DNA of 30,057 bases, taken from an uncultured Collinsella sp. (GTDB lineage: Bacteria; Actinomycetota; Coriobacteriia; Coriobacteriales; Coriobacteriaceae). Position 1 is the first letter of the stretch. Every line of letters starts with the position of its first letter. The notes below the pieces were generated by a model. The model was not told where the DNA came from. It saw nothing but the letters and a program-made list of their open reading frames with translations, and did no database searches. Of the stretch, positions 13,885 through 23,145 are shown piece after piece. A program made the position numbers and the translations under genes. The stretch spans positions 1-30,057 of the forward strand of contig CAJJZO010000002.1 in the NCBI GenBank assembly GCA_905197585.1, given 5' to 3'.

Positions 13885-14344
13885 ACAGAAAAGTTGGCAT
13901 TTTTTAAAACGCTTGGCCGCGTTTGGCGTTGCAGCGGGGTTTGAGATGCCAAAAAACGGCTTCCGACCAGCGTAGTTGATCAACTCAATTGTTCAAAAGG
14001 GGTATTTATAAGCGATTTGGCAATGAATTTAAAAATCTTTGGGTGGTGCTGTGGGCCACTGGTATGCATTTTGCGACCACAACCATGCGCCCGTTGACCT
14101 GCGACTTGGCTCAGCTTGTCCTCACGGCACCGTATCTTGTCCACAGATCCGTCAAGCTTTTGGTCAGCATTTGGTTGGAATGCGCATGAAACGTCGTGCG
14201 AGTATGGGCATATGTGGAGGTCATGAGGTTGTAGCTGCATATTCTTGCAGCCTAGGAGGTTGAAAGATATTATTACCAAGTCTTTTCCTGCTTCAGGCGC
14301 ACCTTCACGACCTGAAGCCACATTTGCCCAGAGGAGGTGACAAT
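13885..14344. other. Divergent intergenic region upstream of rpsF
   Basis: 460 bases without a gene between leftward tRNA-Ser and rightward rpsF. It is clearly less GC-rich than its surroundings. It contains the palindrome GTTGATCAAC (13975-13984), the hairpin GCTGCA-TATTCT-TGCAGC (14234-14251) next to a Shine-Dalgarno-like AGGAGG without a following start, and the leader hairpin at 14290-14318. The rpsF promoter must lie here but I cannot pick it with confidence. Confidence 0.6.
14290..14318 (+). promoter_or_regulatory. Candidate S6:S18 leader hairpin of rpsF
   Basis: A perfect 8-bp stem GCTTCAGG / CCTGAAGC with a 13-base loop containing CACCTTCACGA, 26 bases before the rpsF start. In many bacteria the S6:S18 complex binds a structured leader ahead of rpsF and represses translation. 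The position fits; I cannot confirm the consensus from sight. Confidence 0.45.
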
Positions 14345-14638
14345 ATGAAGGCTTATGAACTGCTGTTCTTTGTTGACCCGTCGCTCGACCCCGAGACTCG
14401 TCTCGCTGTTATGAAGCGTATCGATACCACGATCGCTGAGGGCGCTGGCAAGGTCGACTCCGTTGACGAGTGGGGCAAGCGCAAGCTCGCCTACGAGATC
14501 AACGACCTCACCGATGGTGACTACACCCTCATCAACTTCCACGCAGATCCTACCCAGATCGCCGAGCTTGATCGCGTCCTGCGCATCACCGACGCTGTGG
14601 TCCGCCACATGATCGTCCGTCGCGACGACCAGGAGTAA
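14345..14638 (+). CDS. rpsF: 30S ribosomal protein S6
   Basis: 97 residues, usual length. S6 binds S18 on the platform of the 30S subunit. The sequence begins MKAYELLFFVDPSLDPETRL and has the conserved DEWGKRKLAYEIN segment and VLRITDAVVRHMIVRRDD end, as in S6 proteins. AGGAGGTGA lies upstream of the ATG. It is first in the rpsF-ssb-rpsR-rplI operon, conserved across bacteria. Confidence 0.97.
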   Translation: MKAYELLFFVDPSLDPETRLAVMKRIDTTIAEGAGKVDSVDEWGKRKLAYEINDLTDGDYTLINFHADPTQIAELDRVLRITDAVVRHMIVRRDDQE

Positions 14639-14686
14639 GACTGTCGTTTTGGACTGGGCTTGTGCCCCAAGAGGAAGTAGTGAGTT

Positions 14687-15139
14687 ATGAGCATCAATCG
14701 AGTGAACATCACCGGTAACCTCACCCGCGATCCCGAGCTGCGCGCCACCGCCGGCGGAACCCAGGTTCTGTCCTTTGGCGTTGCCGTGAACGATCGTCGC
14801 CGCAACGCGCAGACTGGCGAGTGGGAGGACTATCCCAACTTTGTCGACTGCACCATGTTCGGCACCCGCGCCGAGGCCGTGAGCCGTTTCCTGGCAAAGG
14901 GAAACAAGGTCGCGATCGAGGGCAAGCTGCGCTACAGCTCTTGGGAGCGCGACGGCCAGCGCCGGAGCAAGCTTGAGGTCATCGTCGATGAGATCGAGTT
15001 TATGAGCTCCCGTGGTGGCCAGGGTGGCTACGATCAGGGCGGTTACGCCCCCGCAGCTCCCGCGCCCGCAGCACGTCCTGCCGCGCCGGTGGCTACGCCG
15101 CCCGCGGTCGACGTCTACGATGAGGACATCCCGTTCTAA
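14687..15139 (+). CDS. ssb: Single-stranded DNA-binding protein
   Basis: 150 residues. It coats single-stranded DNA during replication and repair. An N-terminal OB fold (about 1-110) begins MSINRVNITGNLTRDPELR and includes NFVDCTMFGTRAEAVSRFL. A Gly/Ala/Pro-rich linker follows (about 114-140). The acidic tip DVYDEDIPF docks partner proteins. It lies between rpsF and rpsR with GAGGAAG as ribosome binding site. The linker is short and rich in Ala-Pro. Confidence 0.97.
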   Translation: MSINRVNITGNLTRDPELRATAGGTQVLSFGVAVNDRRRNAQTGEWEDYPNFVDCTMFGTRAEAVSRFLAKGNKVAIEGKLRYSSWERDGQRRSKLEVIVDEIEFMSSRGGQGGYDQGGYAPAAPAPAARPAAPVATPPAVDVYDEDIPF

Positions 15140-15166
15140 GGGTTGTTCACCTATTTTTGAGTGAGA

Positions 15167-15192
15167 GGCGGCTTCGGTTCGCCGAAGTTGCC
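15167..15192 (+). promoter_or_regulatory. UUCG-capped hairpin in the ssb-rpsR gap
   Basis: An 11-bp stem (two G-U pairs) closed by the very stable TTCG tetraloop, 20 bases ahead of the rpsR start. It has no T-run, so it is not a terminator. It could be an RNA processing or stability element, or a protein-binding site for S18 control. Confidence 0.55.
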
Positions 15193-15211
15193 AAATGAAA
15201 GGTATTTTGAC

Positions 15212-15478
15212 ATGGCTAATGATTTTTCTGCACGTCAGCCGCGTCGTAAGTACTGCCAGTTCTGCAAGGAGAACACTGAGTTCATCGACTATAAGGACAC
15301 TCAGCTTCTCCGTAAGTACATGACCGACCGTGGCAAGATCAAGCCCCGTCGCGTCACTGGCGCTTGCACGCAGCATCAGCATGACATCGCCAACGCCATC
15401 AAGCGCGCCCGCGAGATGGCTCTCCTGCCGTACACCGTCCCCGTGGTTTCCTCTCGTGGCAACCGCGACCGCGGCTAA
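15212..15478 (+). CDS. rpsR: 30S ribosomal protein S18, zinc-binding type
   Basis: 88 residues from the ATG at 15212 with GAAAGG upstream; the frame is open to 15161 but the extension is not S18-like. The core [20 protein letters not shown] and [20 protein letters not shown] is diagnostic of S18. Cys15, Cys18, Cys52 and His55 make a CxxC...CxxH zinc site, the C+ form; actinobacteria commonly also carry a C- paralogue used under zinc limitation. It pairs with S6, encoded two genes upstream. Confidence 0.97.
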   Translation: MANDFSARQPRRKYCQFCKENTEFIDYKDTQLLRKYMTDRGKIKPRRVTGACTQHQHDIANAIKRAREMALLPYTVPVVSSRGNRDRG

Positions 15479-15493
15479 GAAGGGAGACGCATC

Positions 15494-16033
15494 ATGAAGG
15501 TTATTCTTCTCGATGAGATCAAGGGCAAGGGCGGCGAGGGTGACGTCGTAGAGGTCGCTCAGGGTTACGCTGAGAACTTCCTGTTCCCCAAGAAGCTCGC
15601 TGTTGCCGCCACCAAGGGCAACCTCAAGCAGCTTGACGAGCGTCGCAACAACATCGCCAAGCGCGAGGCCGTCCGTCTGGCTACCGCCAACGAGACCAAG
15701 GCTGCCTTCGAGGGCAAGACGGTCACCGTTGACGTCAAGGTCGGCGACGAGGGCATCCTCTTTGGCTCCGTTACCGCCGCTATGATCGCTGACGCCATCA
15801 AGGCTCAGCTCGGTATGGACATCGACCGCAAGCGCGTCGAGCTCGGTAAGCCCATCAAGGTTGCCGGTGCCCACACCGTTGCCATCTCGCTGTACCGCGA
15901 GATCAAGGCCGAGGTTGTCGTTCTCGTCGGCGTTACCGCCGAGGAGCTCGCTGCCGAGGCTGAGGTCGAGGAGGCCGCTGAGGTCGCCGAGGCCGAGACC
16001 GCCGAGGTCGAGACTGAGGCTGCTGCCGAGTAG
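15494..16033 (+). CDS. rplI: 50S ribosomal protein L9 with acidic tail
   Basis: 179 residues, about 30 longer than usual L9. The N-terminal domain has MKVILLDEIKGKGGEGDVVE and the conserved GYAENFLFPKKLA. A long connecting helix follows, then the C-terminal rRNA-binding domain, ending near residue 150. The extra C-terminal tail (from about EELAAEAEVEEAAE) is almost only Ala, Glu and Val in short repeats. It is last in the operon, before a strong terminator; AAGGGAG precedes the ATG. Confidence 0.96.
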   Translation: MKVILLDEIKGKGGEGDVVEVAQGYAENFLFPKKLAVAATKGNLKQLDERRNNIAKREAVRLATANETKAAFEGKTVTVDVKVGDEGILFGSVTAAMIADAIKAQLGMDIDRKRVELGKPIKVAGAHTVAISLYREIKAEVVVLVGVTAEELAAEAEVEEAAEVAEAETAEVETEAAAE

Positions 16034-16067
16034 CATTTGCTGCAACGCAACAATCTTGTTCTAAGAA

Positions 16068-16104
16068 GGGCGCTCTGGGAAACCAGGGCGCCCTTTTGTT
16101 TTTT
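16068..16104 (+). terminator. Terminator of the rpsF-rplI operon
   Basis: GGGCGCTCTGG, loop GAAA, CCAGGGCGCCC (one G-U pair), then TTTTGTTTTTT. Confidence 0.92.
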
Positions 16105-16215
16105 GCGCTGAGTGAGTGTCATGGTGAATGTTGCGTCGAAGTCCTATATACAGGACCGTTCATCCGTTTGGTTCGGTGATGATTGGCGGCGCGCGGCGCG
16201 TTTTGGGACCGTGGC

Positions 16216-16224
16216 TGATACTAT
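16216..16224 (+). promoter_or_regulatory. Possible dnaB promoter (extended -10)
   Basis: TG-A-TACTAT, with the -10 hexamer at 16219-16224; no clear -35 hexamer. It lies between the operon terminator and the dnaB start, where a promoter is needed. Confidence 0.45.
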
Positions 16225-16257
16225 GGATGCTCGCAAGCGATATGAATGAGGACGCTC

Positions 16258-17649
16258 ATGGCATATGACGATAGGGAGACGGGGCTGACGGTCGAGGACC
16301 GTGGCTCTAAGTTGGGTCTCCCCCAAAACCAAGATGCAGAGGCCAACGTACTGGCCGCTATGCTGCTATCGCCCGAGGTGGTCGAAGAGGCCCAGGTCGA
16401 GCTGCAGCCCGATGATTTCTACCGGCCCATTCATAAGACCATCTACACCGCGATGGTCGATATGTACAACAGGCGCATTCCCATCGACTCCATCTCGCTG
16501 ATCGATTACCTGCGAAGCATCAACAAGCTCGATGCCGTGGGCGGCGAGGCCTACATTTTGGAGCTGATGGGTCAGACTCTGTCGCTCGTGAACTGGCAGC
16601 ACCATGCCGCCATCGTTCGTCGCGATTCGATGCTGCGCGAGCTGATCGGCGCCACCAACGAGATCAACGCGCTGGCATATAACGCCCCCACCGACACCAA
16701 AGAGGTCGTGGAGCTAGCCGAGAGCAAGCTGCTCAAGGTCACGGCACGCGAGGTCAAGTCGAGCTACAAGACGCTGACCGAGTTTATGGTTGAGGCCTAT
16801 AACGAGGCCGAGGAAGTGTGTCAGGCCGGTGGTCAGGCTGCGGGCGTGCCCACGGGCTTCCCGTCACTCGACCGCATGCTCATGGGCTTCCGCGAGGGCC
16901 AGCTCATCATTATCGGCGCCCGCCCTGCTGTGGGTAAGACGTCGTTCGCCCTGAATCTGGCGCTCAACGCTGCCGCTGCCGGTTATACCGTCGGCTTCTT
17001 CTCGCTGGAGATGTCGGGCAAAGAAATTGCCCAGCGTCTGATTTGCGCCTACGCCATGATCTCGATCAGTGACTTCCGCATGGGCCGCATTAGCCCCGAG
17101 CAGTGGGCCAATATCAACGAGGCCACGCAGACCTTGTCCAAGCTCGATATTCTGATTGACGATACGCCCGGCACCACAGTGACCGAGATTCGCGCCAAGA
17201 GCCGCCGCATGCTCCATAACAAGGAGAAGGCAATCATCATCCTGGACTACCTGCAGCTGGTGAGTCCTCCGCCGGGACGCCGCTCCGAGAGCCGTACCGT
17301 CGAGGTTTCGGAGATGTCGCGTGGTCTGAAGATCATGGCCAAGGAGCTCAAGATCCCGCTCATCGCGCTGTCGCAGCTCTCGCGTCAGGTCGAATCCCGT
17401 ACCGGCAAGCGCCCGCAGCTTTCCGACCTTCGTGAATCGGGCTCCATCGAGCAGGACGCCGATATCGTTATGTTCTTGGACCGCTCCGCCGACGAGGCCG
17501 AGGCCTCGCGCGACGATCGACCCGACGAGGGCGTTACGCGTATCGTCGTGGCCAAGAACCGTTCGGGCCCGATCGGCGACGTCGATCTGATGTTCCTGCC
17601 GGCATCCACCAAGTTCTATGAGCTTGATGGGGCACATGCCGAGGAGTAG
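16258..17649 (+). CDS. dnaB: Replicative DNA helicase DnaB
   Basis: 463 residues from the ATG at 16258, which has TGAGGA well placed; ATG 16246 adds four residues with a poorer site. This ring helicase unwinds DNA at the fork. The N-terminal primase-interacting domain (about 22-125, NQDAEANVLAAMLLSPEVVE) is followed by a linker, then the RecA-like motor with Walker A GARPAVGKT (220-228), Walker B region AIIILDYLQL and motif LSQLSRQVE, then DLRESGSIEQDADIVMFLDR. No intein or insertion is seen; length is normal. It is set apart from the rpsF operon by a terminator. Confidence 0.97.
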   Translation: MAYDDRETGLTVEDRGSKLGLPQNQDAEANVLAAMLLSPEVVEEAQVELQPDDFYRPIHKTIYTAMVDMYNRRIPIDSISLIDYLRSINKLDAVGGEAYILELMGQTLSLVNWQHHAAIVRRDSMLRELIGATNEINALAYNAPTDTKEVVELAESKLLKVTAREVKSSYKTLTEFMVEAYNEAEEVCQAGGQAAGVPTGFPSLDRMLMGFREGQLIIIGARPAVGKTSFALNLALNAAAAGYTVGFFSLEMSGKEIAQRLICAYAMISISDFRMGRISPEQWANINEATQTLSKLDILIDDTPGTTVTEIRAKSRRMLHNKEKAIIILDYLQLVSPPPGRRSESRTVEVSEMSRGLKIMAKELKIPLIALSQLSRQVESRTGKRPQLSDLRESGSIEQDADIVMFLDRSADEAEASRDDRPDEGVTRIVVAKNRSGPIGDVDLMFLPASTKFYELDGAHAEE

Positions 17650-17670
17650 GACAGGCGCCCGTTGCACGGG

Positions 17671-17676
17671 TATACT
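17671..17676 (+). promoter_or_regulatory. Possible purA -10 element
   Basis: TATACT, 67 bases before the purA start. The -35 region is weak, so this is tentative. Confidence 0.35.
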
Positions 17677-17733
17677 GGGAATGTTTTGTGCTTCTGCGTG
17701 CCGGCGTGGCGCGTAGACAGTCCATGAATGTAA

Positions 17734-19029
<1,296 letters not shown>

Positions 19030-19051
19030 TCGGGACTATTTGGTTATTGCG

Positions 19052-19093
19052 ATATACCCCTTTGCAGCCCGGACGGGCGGCCGAGGGGTATAT
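19052..19093 (+). promoter_or_regulatory. Long hairpin between purA and purD
   Basis: Perfect 10-bp arms ATATACCCCT (19052-19061) and AGGGGTATAT (19084-19093) enclose a second small stem, GCCCG/GGGC. Only a weak T-run follows (TTTGCTTG). It may end purA transcription partly or protect the transcript, or shape the purD leader. Confidence 0.55.
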
Positions 19094-19147
19094 TTGCTTG
19101 CAAAGGGCTCGCGCGGAGCGGGCCGTTCATCCATAGAGGAGGCACCC

Positions 19148-20452
19148 TTGAAGGCGGACACTCAAACCATCGACATCCTGTTGTTGGGCAGCGGCGGCCG
19201 TGAGCATGCTTTGGCAGCCAAGCTCGCAGCATCACCGCGCGCCGGCAAGCTCTACATTGCGCCGGGCAACGGCGGCACCGCGAGCTGCGGCGAGAACGTT
19301 GTTCTCGACGACTGCGATCCTGCGGCCGTGGCGGCGTTTGCGCAGAGCCACGGATGCGGACTTGTGGTAATTGGCCCCGAGGCTCCGCTCGTGGCGGGCG
19401 TGGCCGACGCCGTGCGCGCGGCGGGTATTCCCTGCTTTGGCCCGGGTGCCGAGGGCGCCCAGATGGAGGGCTCCAAGCTGTTCTCCAAGCAGCTCATGGA
19501 GCGCGCCGGTATCCCTACGGCGGCCTACGGCTCGTTTACCGACGAGGCTTCGGCTCTTGCCTACGTGCGCGAGCAGGGCGCCCCGCTGGTCGTCAAGGCC
19601 GACGGCCTTGCCGCGGGCAAGGGCGTTATCGTGGCAACCGAGCTTGCGCAGGCCGAGGAGGCCGTGCGCGAGTGTTTTGGCGGCACCTTTGGCGATGCCG
19701 GCAACACCGTGGTTATCGAGGAGATGCTCGTTGGCCCCGAGTGCTCGCTGCTGGCCTTTACCGACGGCAAGACCGTTCGCCCCATGGCCACCTCGCAGGA
19801 CCACAAGCGCGCGCTCGAGGGCGACAAGGGCCCCAACACCGGTGGCATGGGCGTCTACAGCCCGGTGCCCATCGTGACTGACGAGGAGCACGCCACGATG
19901 GTGAAGGTCATGGAGCAGACCGTGGCCGAGCTCGCTGTCGAGGGTATCGACTACCGCGGCTGCCTGTACGGCGGCTTTATGCTCACGCCTGCCGGCCCCA
20001 AGGTGCTGGAGTTCAATGCCCGCTTTGGCGACCCCGAGACGCAGGTCGTGCTGCCGCGCCTTAAGAACGACCTGGTCGAGGTCATGCTGGCTTGTGCCAA
20101 CTGCGAGCTCGATCAGATTGAGCTCGACTGGCGTGACGAGTGGGCCGTGGCCGTTGTCCTGACGAGCGCGGGCTATCCCGGCAGCTACGAGAAGGGCAAG
20201 GTCATCACCGGTATCGCCGATGCCGAGGCCATGGAGAACGTGACCGTGTACCACGCGGGCACCGCCGTGGTGGACGGCCAGCTCGTGACCAATGGTGGCC
20301 GCGTGCTTGCCGTGACCGCTCTGGGCGACACGTTCGAGAACGCTCGCAACCTTGCCTACGAGGCCTGCGAGAAGATTGATTTTGAGGGCAAGACCCTGCG
20401 TCACGACATCGGCCTGCGCGCGCTGCGCGGCCGCGACGCCTGGGATGCCTAA
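19148..20452 (+). CDS. purD: Phosphoribosylamine-glycine ligase
   Basis: 434 residues from TTG at 19148, which has AGAGGAGG upstream; no ATG fits and the frame above is not PurD-like. It couples glycine to phosphoribosylamine with ATP in IMP synthesis. Motifs: [16 protein letters not shown] (N-domain), then the ATP-grasp core with [26 protein letters not shown], and [18 protein letters not shown] for metal/ATP binding. The C-terminal domain is complete. A TTG start suggests modest translation. Confidence 0.96.
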   Translation: MKADTQTIDILLLGSGGREHALAAKLAASPRAGKLYIAPGNGGTASCGENVVLDDCDPAAVAAFAQSHGCGLVVIGPEAPLVAGVADAVRAAGIPCFGPGAEGAQMEGSKLFSKQLMERAGIPTAAYGSFTDEASALAYVREQGAPLVVKADGLAAGKGVIVATELAQAEEAVRECFGGTFGDAGNTVVIEEMLVGPECSLLAFTDGKTVRPMATSQDHKRALEGDKGPNTGGMGVYSPVPIVTDEEHATMVKVMEQTVAELAVEGIDYRGCLYGGFMLTPAGPKVLEFNARFGDPETQVVLPRLKNDLVEVMLACANCELDQIELDWRDEWAVAVVLTSAGYPGSYEKGKVITGIADAEAMENVTVYHAGTAVVDGQLVTNGGRVLAVTALGDTFENARNLAYEACEKIDFEGKTLRHDIGLRALRGRDAWDA

Positions 20453-20473
20453 AATCCGAGAGGAATGAGACGG

Positions 20474-21169
20474 ATGGACGAGAAGAACGAAGAGCTCGTG
20501 GACGCGCAGATCGTCGAAGAGGACAGCCGCATGTATGGGCACGCCGAGGGCGAGCCTGGTGGCGAGGTCGCTGACGAGCCGGCACTGGTGCTGGGCGACG
20601 ACGACCCGCACGATGCCGAGCTGCACGAGAAGATTCTTTCGGAGGAGTGCGCCTGGAAGGGCAAGATTCTCGACGTCCACCGTCTTGAGGTTGAGCTGCC
20701 CAACGGTCACCGCAGCGCCCGCGATATCGTTCGCCATCCGGGTGCGGCGGCCGTTGTGGCACTGACCGAGAGCGGCAAGATCGTACTGGTGCGTCAGTAC
20801 CGCACCGCCATCGACCGCGTGACGGTCGAGATTCCTGCCGGCAAGCTCGACCCGGGCGAGGACCCGCTCGATTGCGCCAAGCGCGAACTGCATGAGGAGA
20901 CGGGCTTTAAGGCTGGTCGTATTCGCTTTTTGACGTCGATTGTCACGTCCTGCGGTTTTTGCGATGAGATCATCCACATCTACTTGGCTACCAAGCTCGA
21001 GTTTGATGCGCCCAACCCCGATGATGACGAGTTTGTCAACGTGGACCTGGTGCCGCTGCACGAGCTGATCGACGCCGTGCTCGACGGCAAGATCGAAGAC
21101 GCCAAGACCGTCGTAGGCGCGCTTGCCTGCGACAGCATCGCGCACCGACTAGGCGGGGCCGAGCTTTAA
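20474..21169 (+). CDS. Nudix hydrolase, ADP-ribose pyrophosphatase type
   Basis: 231 residues from the ATG at 20474; an ATG nine bases earlier sits too close to GAGAGGA. It hydrolyses ADP-ribose or similar nucleoside diphosphates. The full Nudix box is present: Gly123, Glu129, then RELHEETGF (137-145). The surrounding segment HPGAAAVVALTESGKIVLVR and VEIPAGKL is typical of ADP-ribose pyrophosphatase (NudF-like). The first about 55 residues are an acidic extension (many Asp/Glu, no fold seen) that normal members of about 180 residues lack. It follows purD after 21 bases and is probably cotranscribed. Confidence 0.9.
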   Translation: MDEKNEELVDAQIVEEDSRMYGHAEGEPGGEVADEPALVLGDDDPHDAELHEKILSEECAWKGKILDVHRLEVELPNGHRSARDIVRHPGAAAVVALTESGKIVLVRQYRTAIDRVTVEIPAGKLDPGEDPLDCAKRELHEETGFKAGRIRFLTSIVTSCGFCDEIIHIYLATKLEFDAPNPDDDEFVNVDLVPLHELIDAVLDGKIEDAKTVVGALACDSIAHRLGGAEL

Positions 21170-21211
21170 CGAGCGGGGATGATCCCGCAGGTTTGTGTAA
21201 GTCAGCGAAAT

Positions 21212-21343
21212 TGCTCCATTTGAGACAAGGTGGCCTAAAAGAGGAGGGAAGCGTATGGATATACGCGACCGACGATTGAAGGCCAGATTGTCCAAATGGA
21301 GCACTTGCAGCGTCGAGACGAAACGCGGTTTGGTAAAACCGCG
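21212..21343 (+). promoter_or_regulatory. Structured leader of the ABC exporter
   Basis: A long-range inverted repeat (21212-21228 and 21288-21303; TGCTCCATTTG arms) encloses a Shine-Dalgarno plus ATG at 21255. It is followed by a perfect 8-bp hairpin CGCGGTTT-GGTA-AAACCGCG (21324-21343), just ahead of the ribosome binding site of the likely true start. This points to translational or attenuation control of the transporter. Confidence 0.55.
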
Positions 21344-21353
21344 TAAGGTGATT

Positions 21354-23126
21354 ATGCTGAAGAGGTTTTTGTCTTATTACAAGCCCCAGATGGGGCTTTT
21401 TGTTGCTGATACTGTTTGTGCTCTGGTGCTTGCCGCCATTGACCTAGCGTTCCCCATTATTCTGCGCAATTTGACCGGTGGGCTATTTACTCAGGGTCAG
21501 GCTGCCATTATGCAGGCGCTCGGCATGATCGCGGTGGGCTTGGTGCTGATGTATGCCGTCCGCTGCGCCTGCCGCTATTTTGTGAGCTATTGGGGTCACG
21601 TGATGGGCGCGCGTATGGAGTCCAAAATGCGCGAGGACCTGTTCGACCAGTATGAGCGCTTTAGCTTTGCATACTTCGACCGCAACAGCTCGGGCGACAT
21701 GATGAGCCGCGTGGTCAACGACCTGTTCGATATCTGCGAGGCGGCGCACCACGTGCCCGAGTGGATCATCATCTGCGGCATCGAGATCATCGGCTCATTT
21801 GTGATCCTCTTTACCATTGCCCCGGTGCTGGCGCTCGCCATGGCCGTGGTGACGGCGGCGTTTGCGGTCATCATGTTTTGGCAGAACATGCGCATGCGCG
21901 AGGTCTTTAGCGACAACCGCAAAAAGATCAGCGGCATCAATGCGCAGCTGCAGGATTCGCTGGCGGGCATGCGCGTGGTCAAGAGCTTTGCCAACGAGGA
22001 GACCGAACGCTTCAAGTTCCGCGCCTCCAACAATCGCTATCTTTCGTCCAAGGAGAACATGTATCACGCCATGGGCGTCTATACCGCGACGTATGGCCTG
22101 CTCTCGGGTGTGCTCTATGTGATCGTGGTGCTGCTGGGCGGCTGGCTGGTCGCCCAGGGACAGCTGCAGGCGGTCGATATGGCGACCTTTGCACTCTATA
22201 TTTCGCTGTTCTGCACGCCGCTTGAGACGCTCGTCAATTCGGCCGAAACGTATCAGAAGGCTATCGCCGGCTTTAAGCGTATGGACGAGGTGCTCTCGAC
22301 CGCGCCGGATATCCAGGACAAGCCGGGCGCCACGGATCTGCAGGTGACTGCCGGCGCCGTGGAGTATCACGACGTGTGCTTTAACTACGAGGACGTTGAG
22401 CTGGGCGAGGGCTATGCCGACGAGCGTCCCGTTATCGACCATATGGATCTGTCCATCAAGCCCGGGCAGACCATCGCTTTGGTTGGCCCTTCGGGCGGTG
22501 GCAAGTCCACGACCTGTTCGCTGTTGCCGCGCTTTTATGACGTGGCTGCCGGATCCATTAGCATCGACGGCCAGGACGTGCGTGATGTGACGCAGCAGAG
22601 CCTGCGTCGCGCCATCGGCCTGGTGCAGCAGGATGTCTATCTGTTTGACGGTACGATTGGCGAGAACATCGCCTACGGCAAGCCGGGCGCTACGGCGGAA
22701 GAGATCGCCGAGGCGGCCCGTCGCGCCAACATCGATGCCTTTATCGAGTCGCTTCCGCAGGGCTACGACACCGTGGTGGGCGAGCGCGGCAGCCGTCTTT
22801 CGGGCGGACAGAAGCAGCGCGTTGCCATCGCGCGCGTGTTTCTCAAGAACCCCAAGATCCTGATTTTGGACGAGGCGACGAGTGCTTTGGATAACGAGAG
22901 CGAGGAGGCGGTGCAGGCGTCGCTCGAAGAGCTGGCACGCGGCCGCACCACGATTATCATCGCCCACCGCCTTTCTACCATTAAGCATGCCGATGAGATT
23001 GCGACCGTTGAGCATGGTCGCGTTGTGGAGCGTGGCACGCACGAGGAGCTTCTCGCCCGTGGCGGCACCTATGCCCGTTACTATCGAATGCAGTTCGAAG
23101 GTGCGCGTGCGCACGAGCTCGACTGA
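21354..23126 (+). CDS. ABC exporter, fused membrane and ATPase domains
   Basis: 590 residues from the ATG at 21354 (AAGGTG upstream). ATG 21255 has a stronger site and would add 33 basic, un-family-like residues, so the start is open. It is a half-transporter of the MsbA/LmrA type. A six-helix membrane domain (about 15-305) carries the coupling motif RMREDLFDQYERFSFAYFD. The ATPase has Walker A GPSGGGKST (378-386), signature LSGGQ (482-486), Walker B ILILDE (502-507) and switch His538. It needs a dimer; no second half is encoded alongside, so it is probably a homodimer. Substrate unknown (lipid, drug or peptide). The next gene encodes a membrane protein of unknown function. Confidence 0.92.
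   Translation: MLKRFLSYYKPQMGLFVADTVCALVLAAIDLAFPIILRNLTGGLFTQGQAAIMQALGMIAVGLVLMYAVRCACRYFVSYWGHVMGARMESKMREDLFDQYERFSFAYFDRNSSGDMMSRVVNDLFDICEAAHHVPEWIIICGIEIIGSFVILFTIAPVLALAMAVVTAAFAVIMFWQNMRMREVFSDNRKKISGINAQLQDSLAGMRVVKSFANEETERFKFRASNNRYLSSKENMYHAMGVYTATYGLLSGVLYVIVVLLGGWLVAQGQLQAVDMATFALYISLFCTPLETLVNSAETYQKAIAGFKRMDEVLSTAPDIQDKPGATDLQVTAGAVEYHDVCFNYEDVELGEGYADERPVIDHMDLSIKPGQTIALVGPSGGGKSTTCSLLPRFYDVAAGSISIDGQDVRDVTQQSLRRAIGLVQQDVYLFDGTIGENIAYGKPGATAEEIAEAARRANIDAFIESLPQGYDTVVGERGSRLSGGQKQRVAIARVFLKNPKILILDEATSALDNESEEAVQASLEELARGRTTIIIAHRLSTIKHADEIATVEHGRVVERGTHEELLARGGTYARYYRMQFEGARAHELD
21381..21402 (+). terminator. Terminator-like hairpin inside the exporter's first codons
   Basis: AAGCCCC, loop AGAT, GGGGCTT, then TTTGTT, at codons about 10-17. 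Together with the upstream hairpins it could work as an attenuator; it may also be chance in coding sequence. Confidence 0.35.
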
Positions 23127-23145
23127 TTGATATGACAGGAAGTTT

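Noticed and set aside
14273..16045. Minus-strand 590-codon frame across rpsF-ssb-rpsR-rplI
   Set aside because: The plus strand carries four certain conserved genes; the minus frame is a shadow of codon bias.
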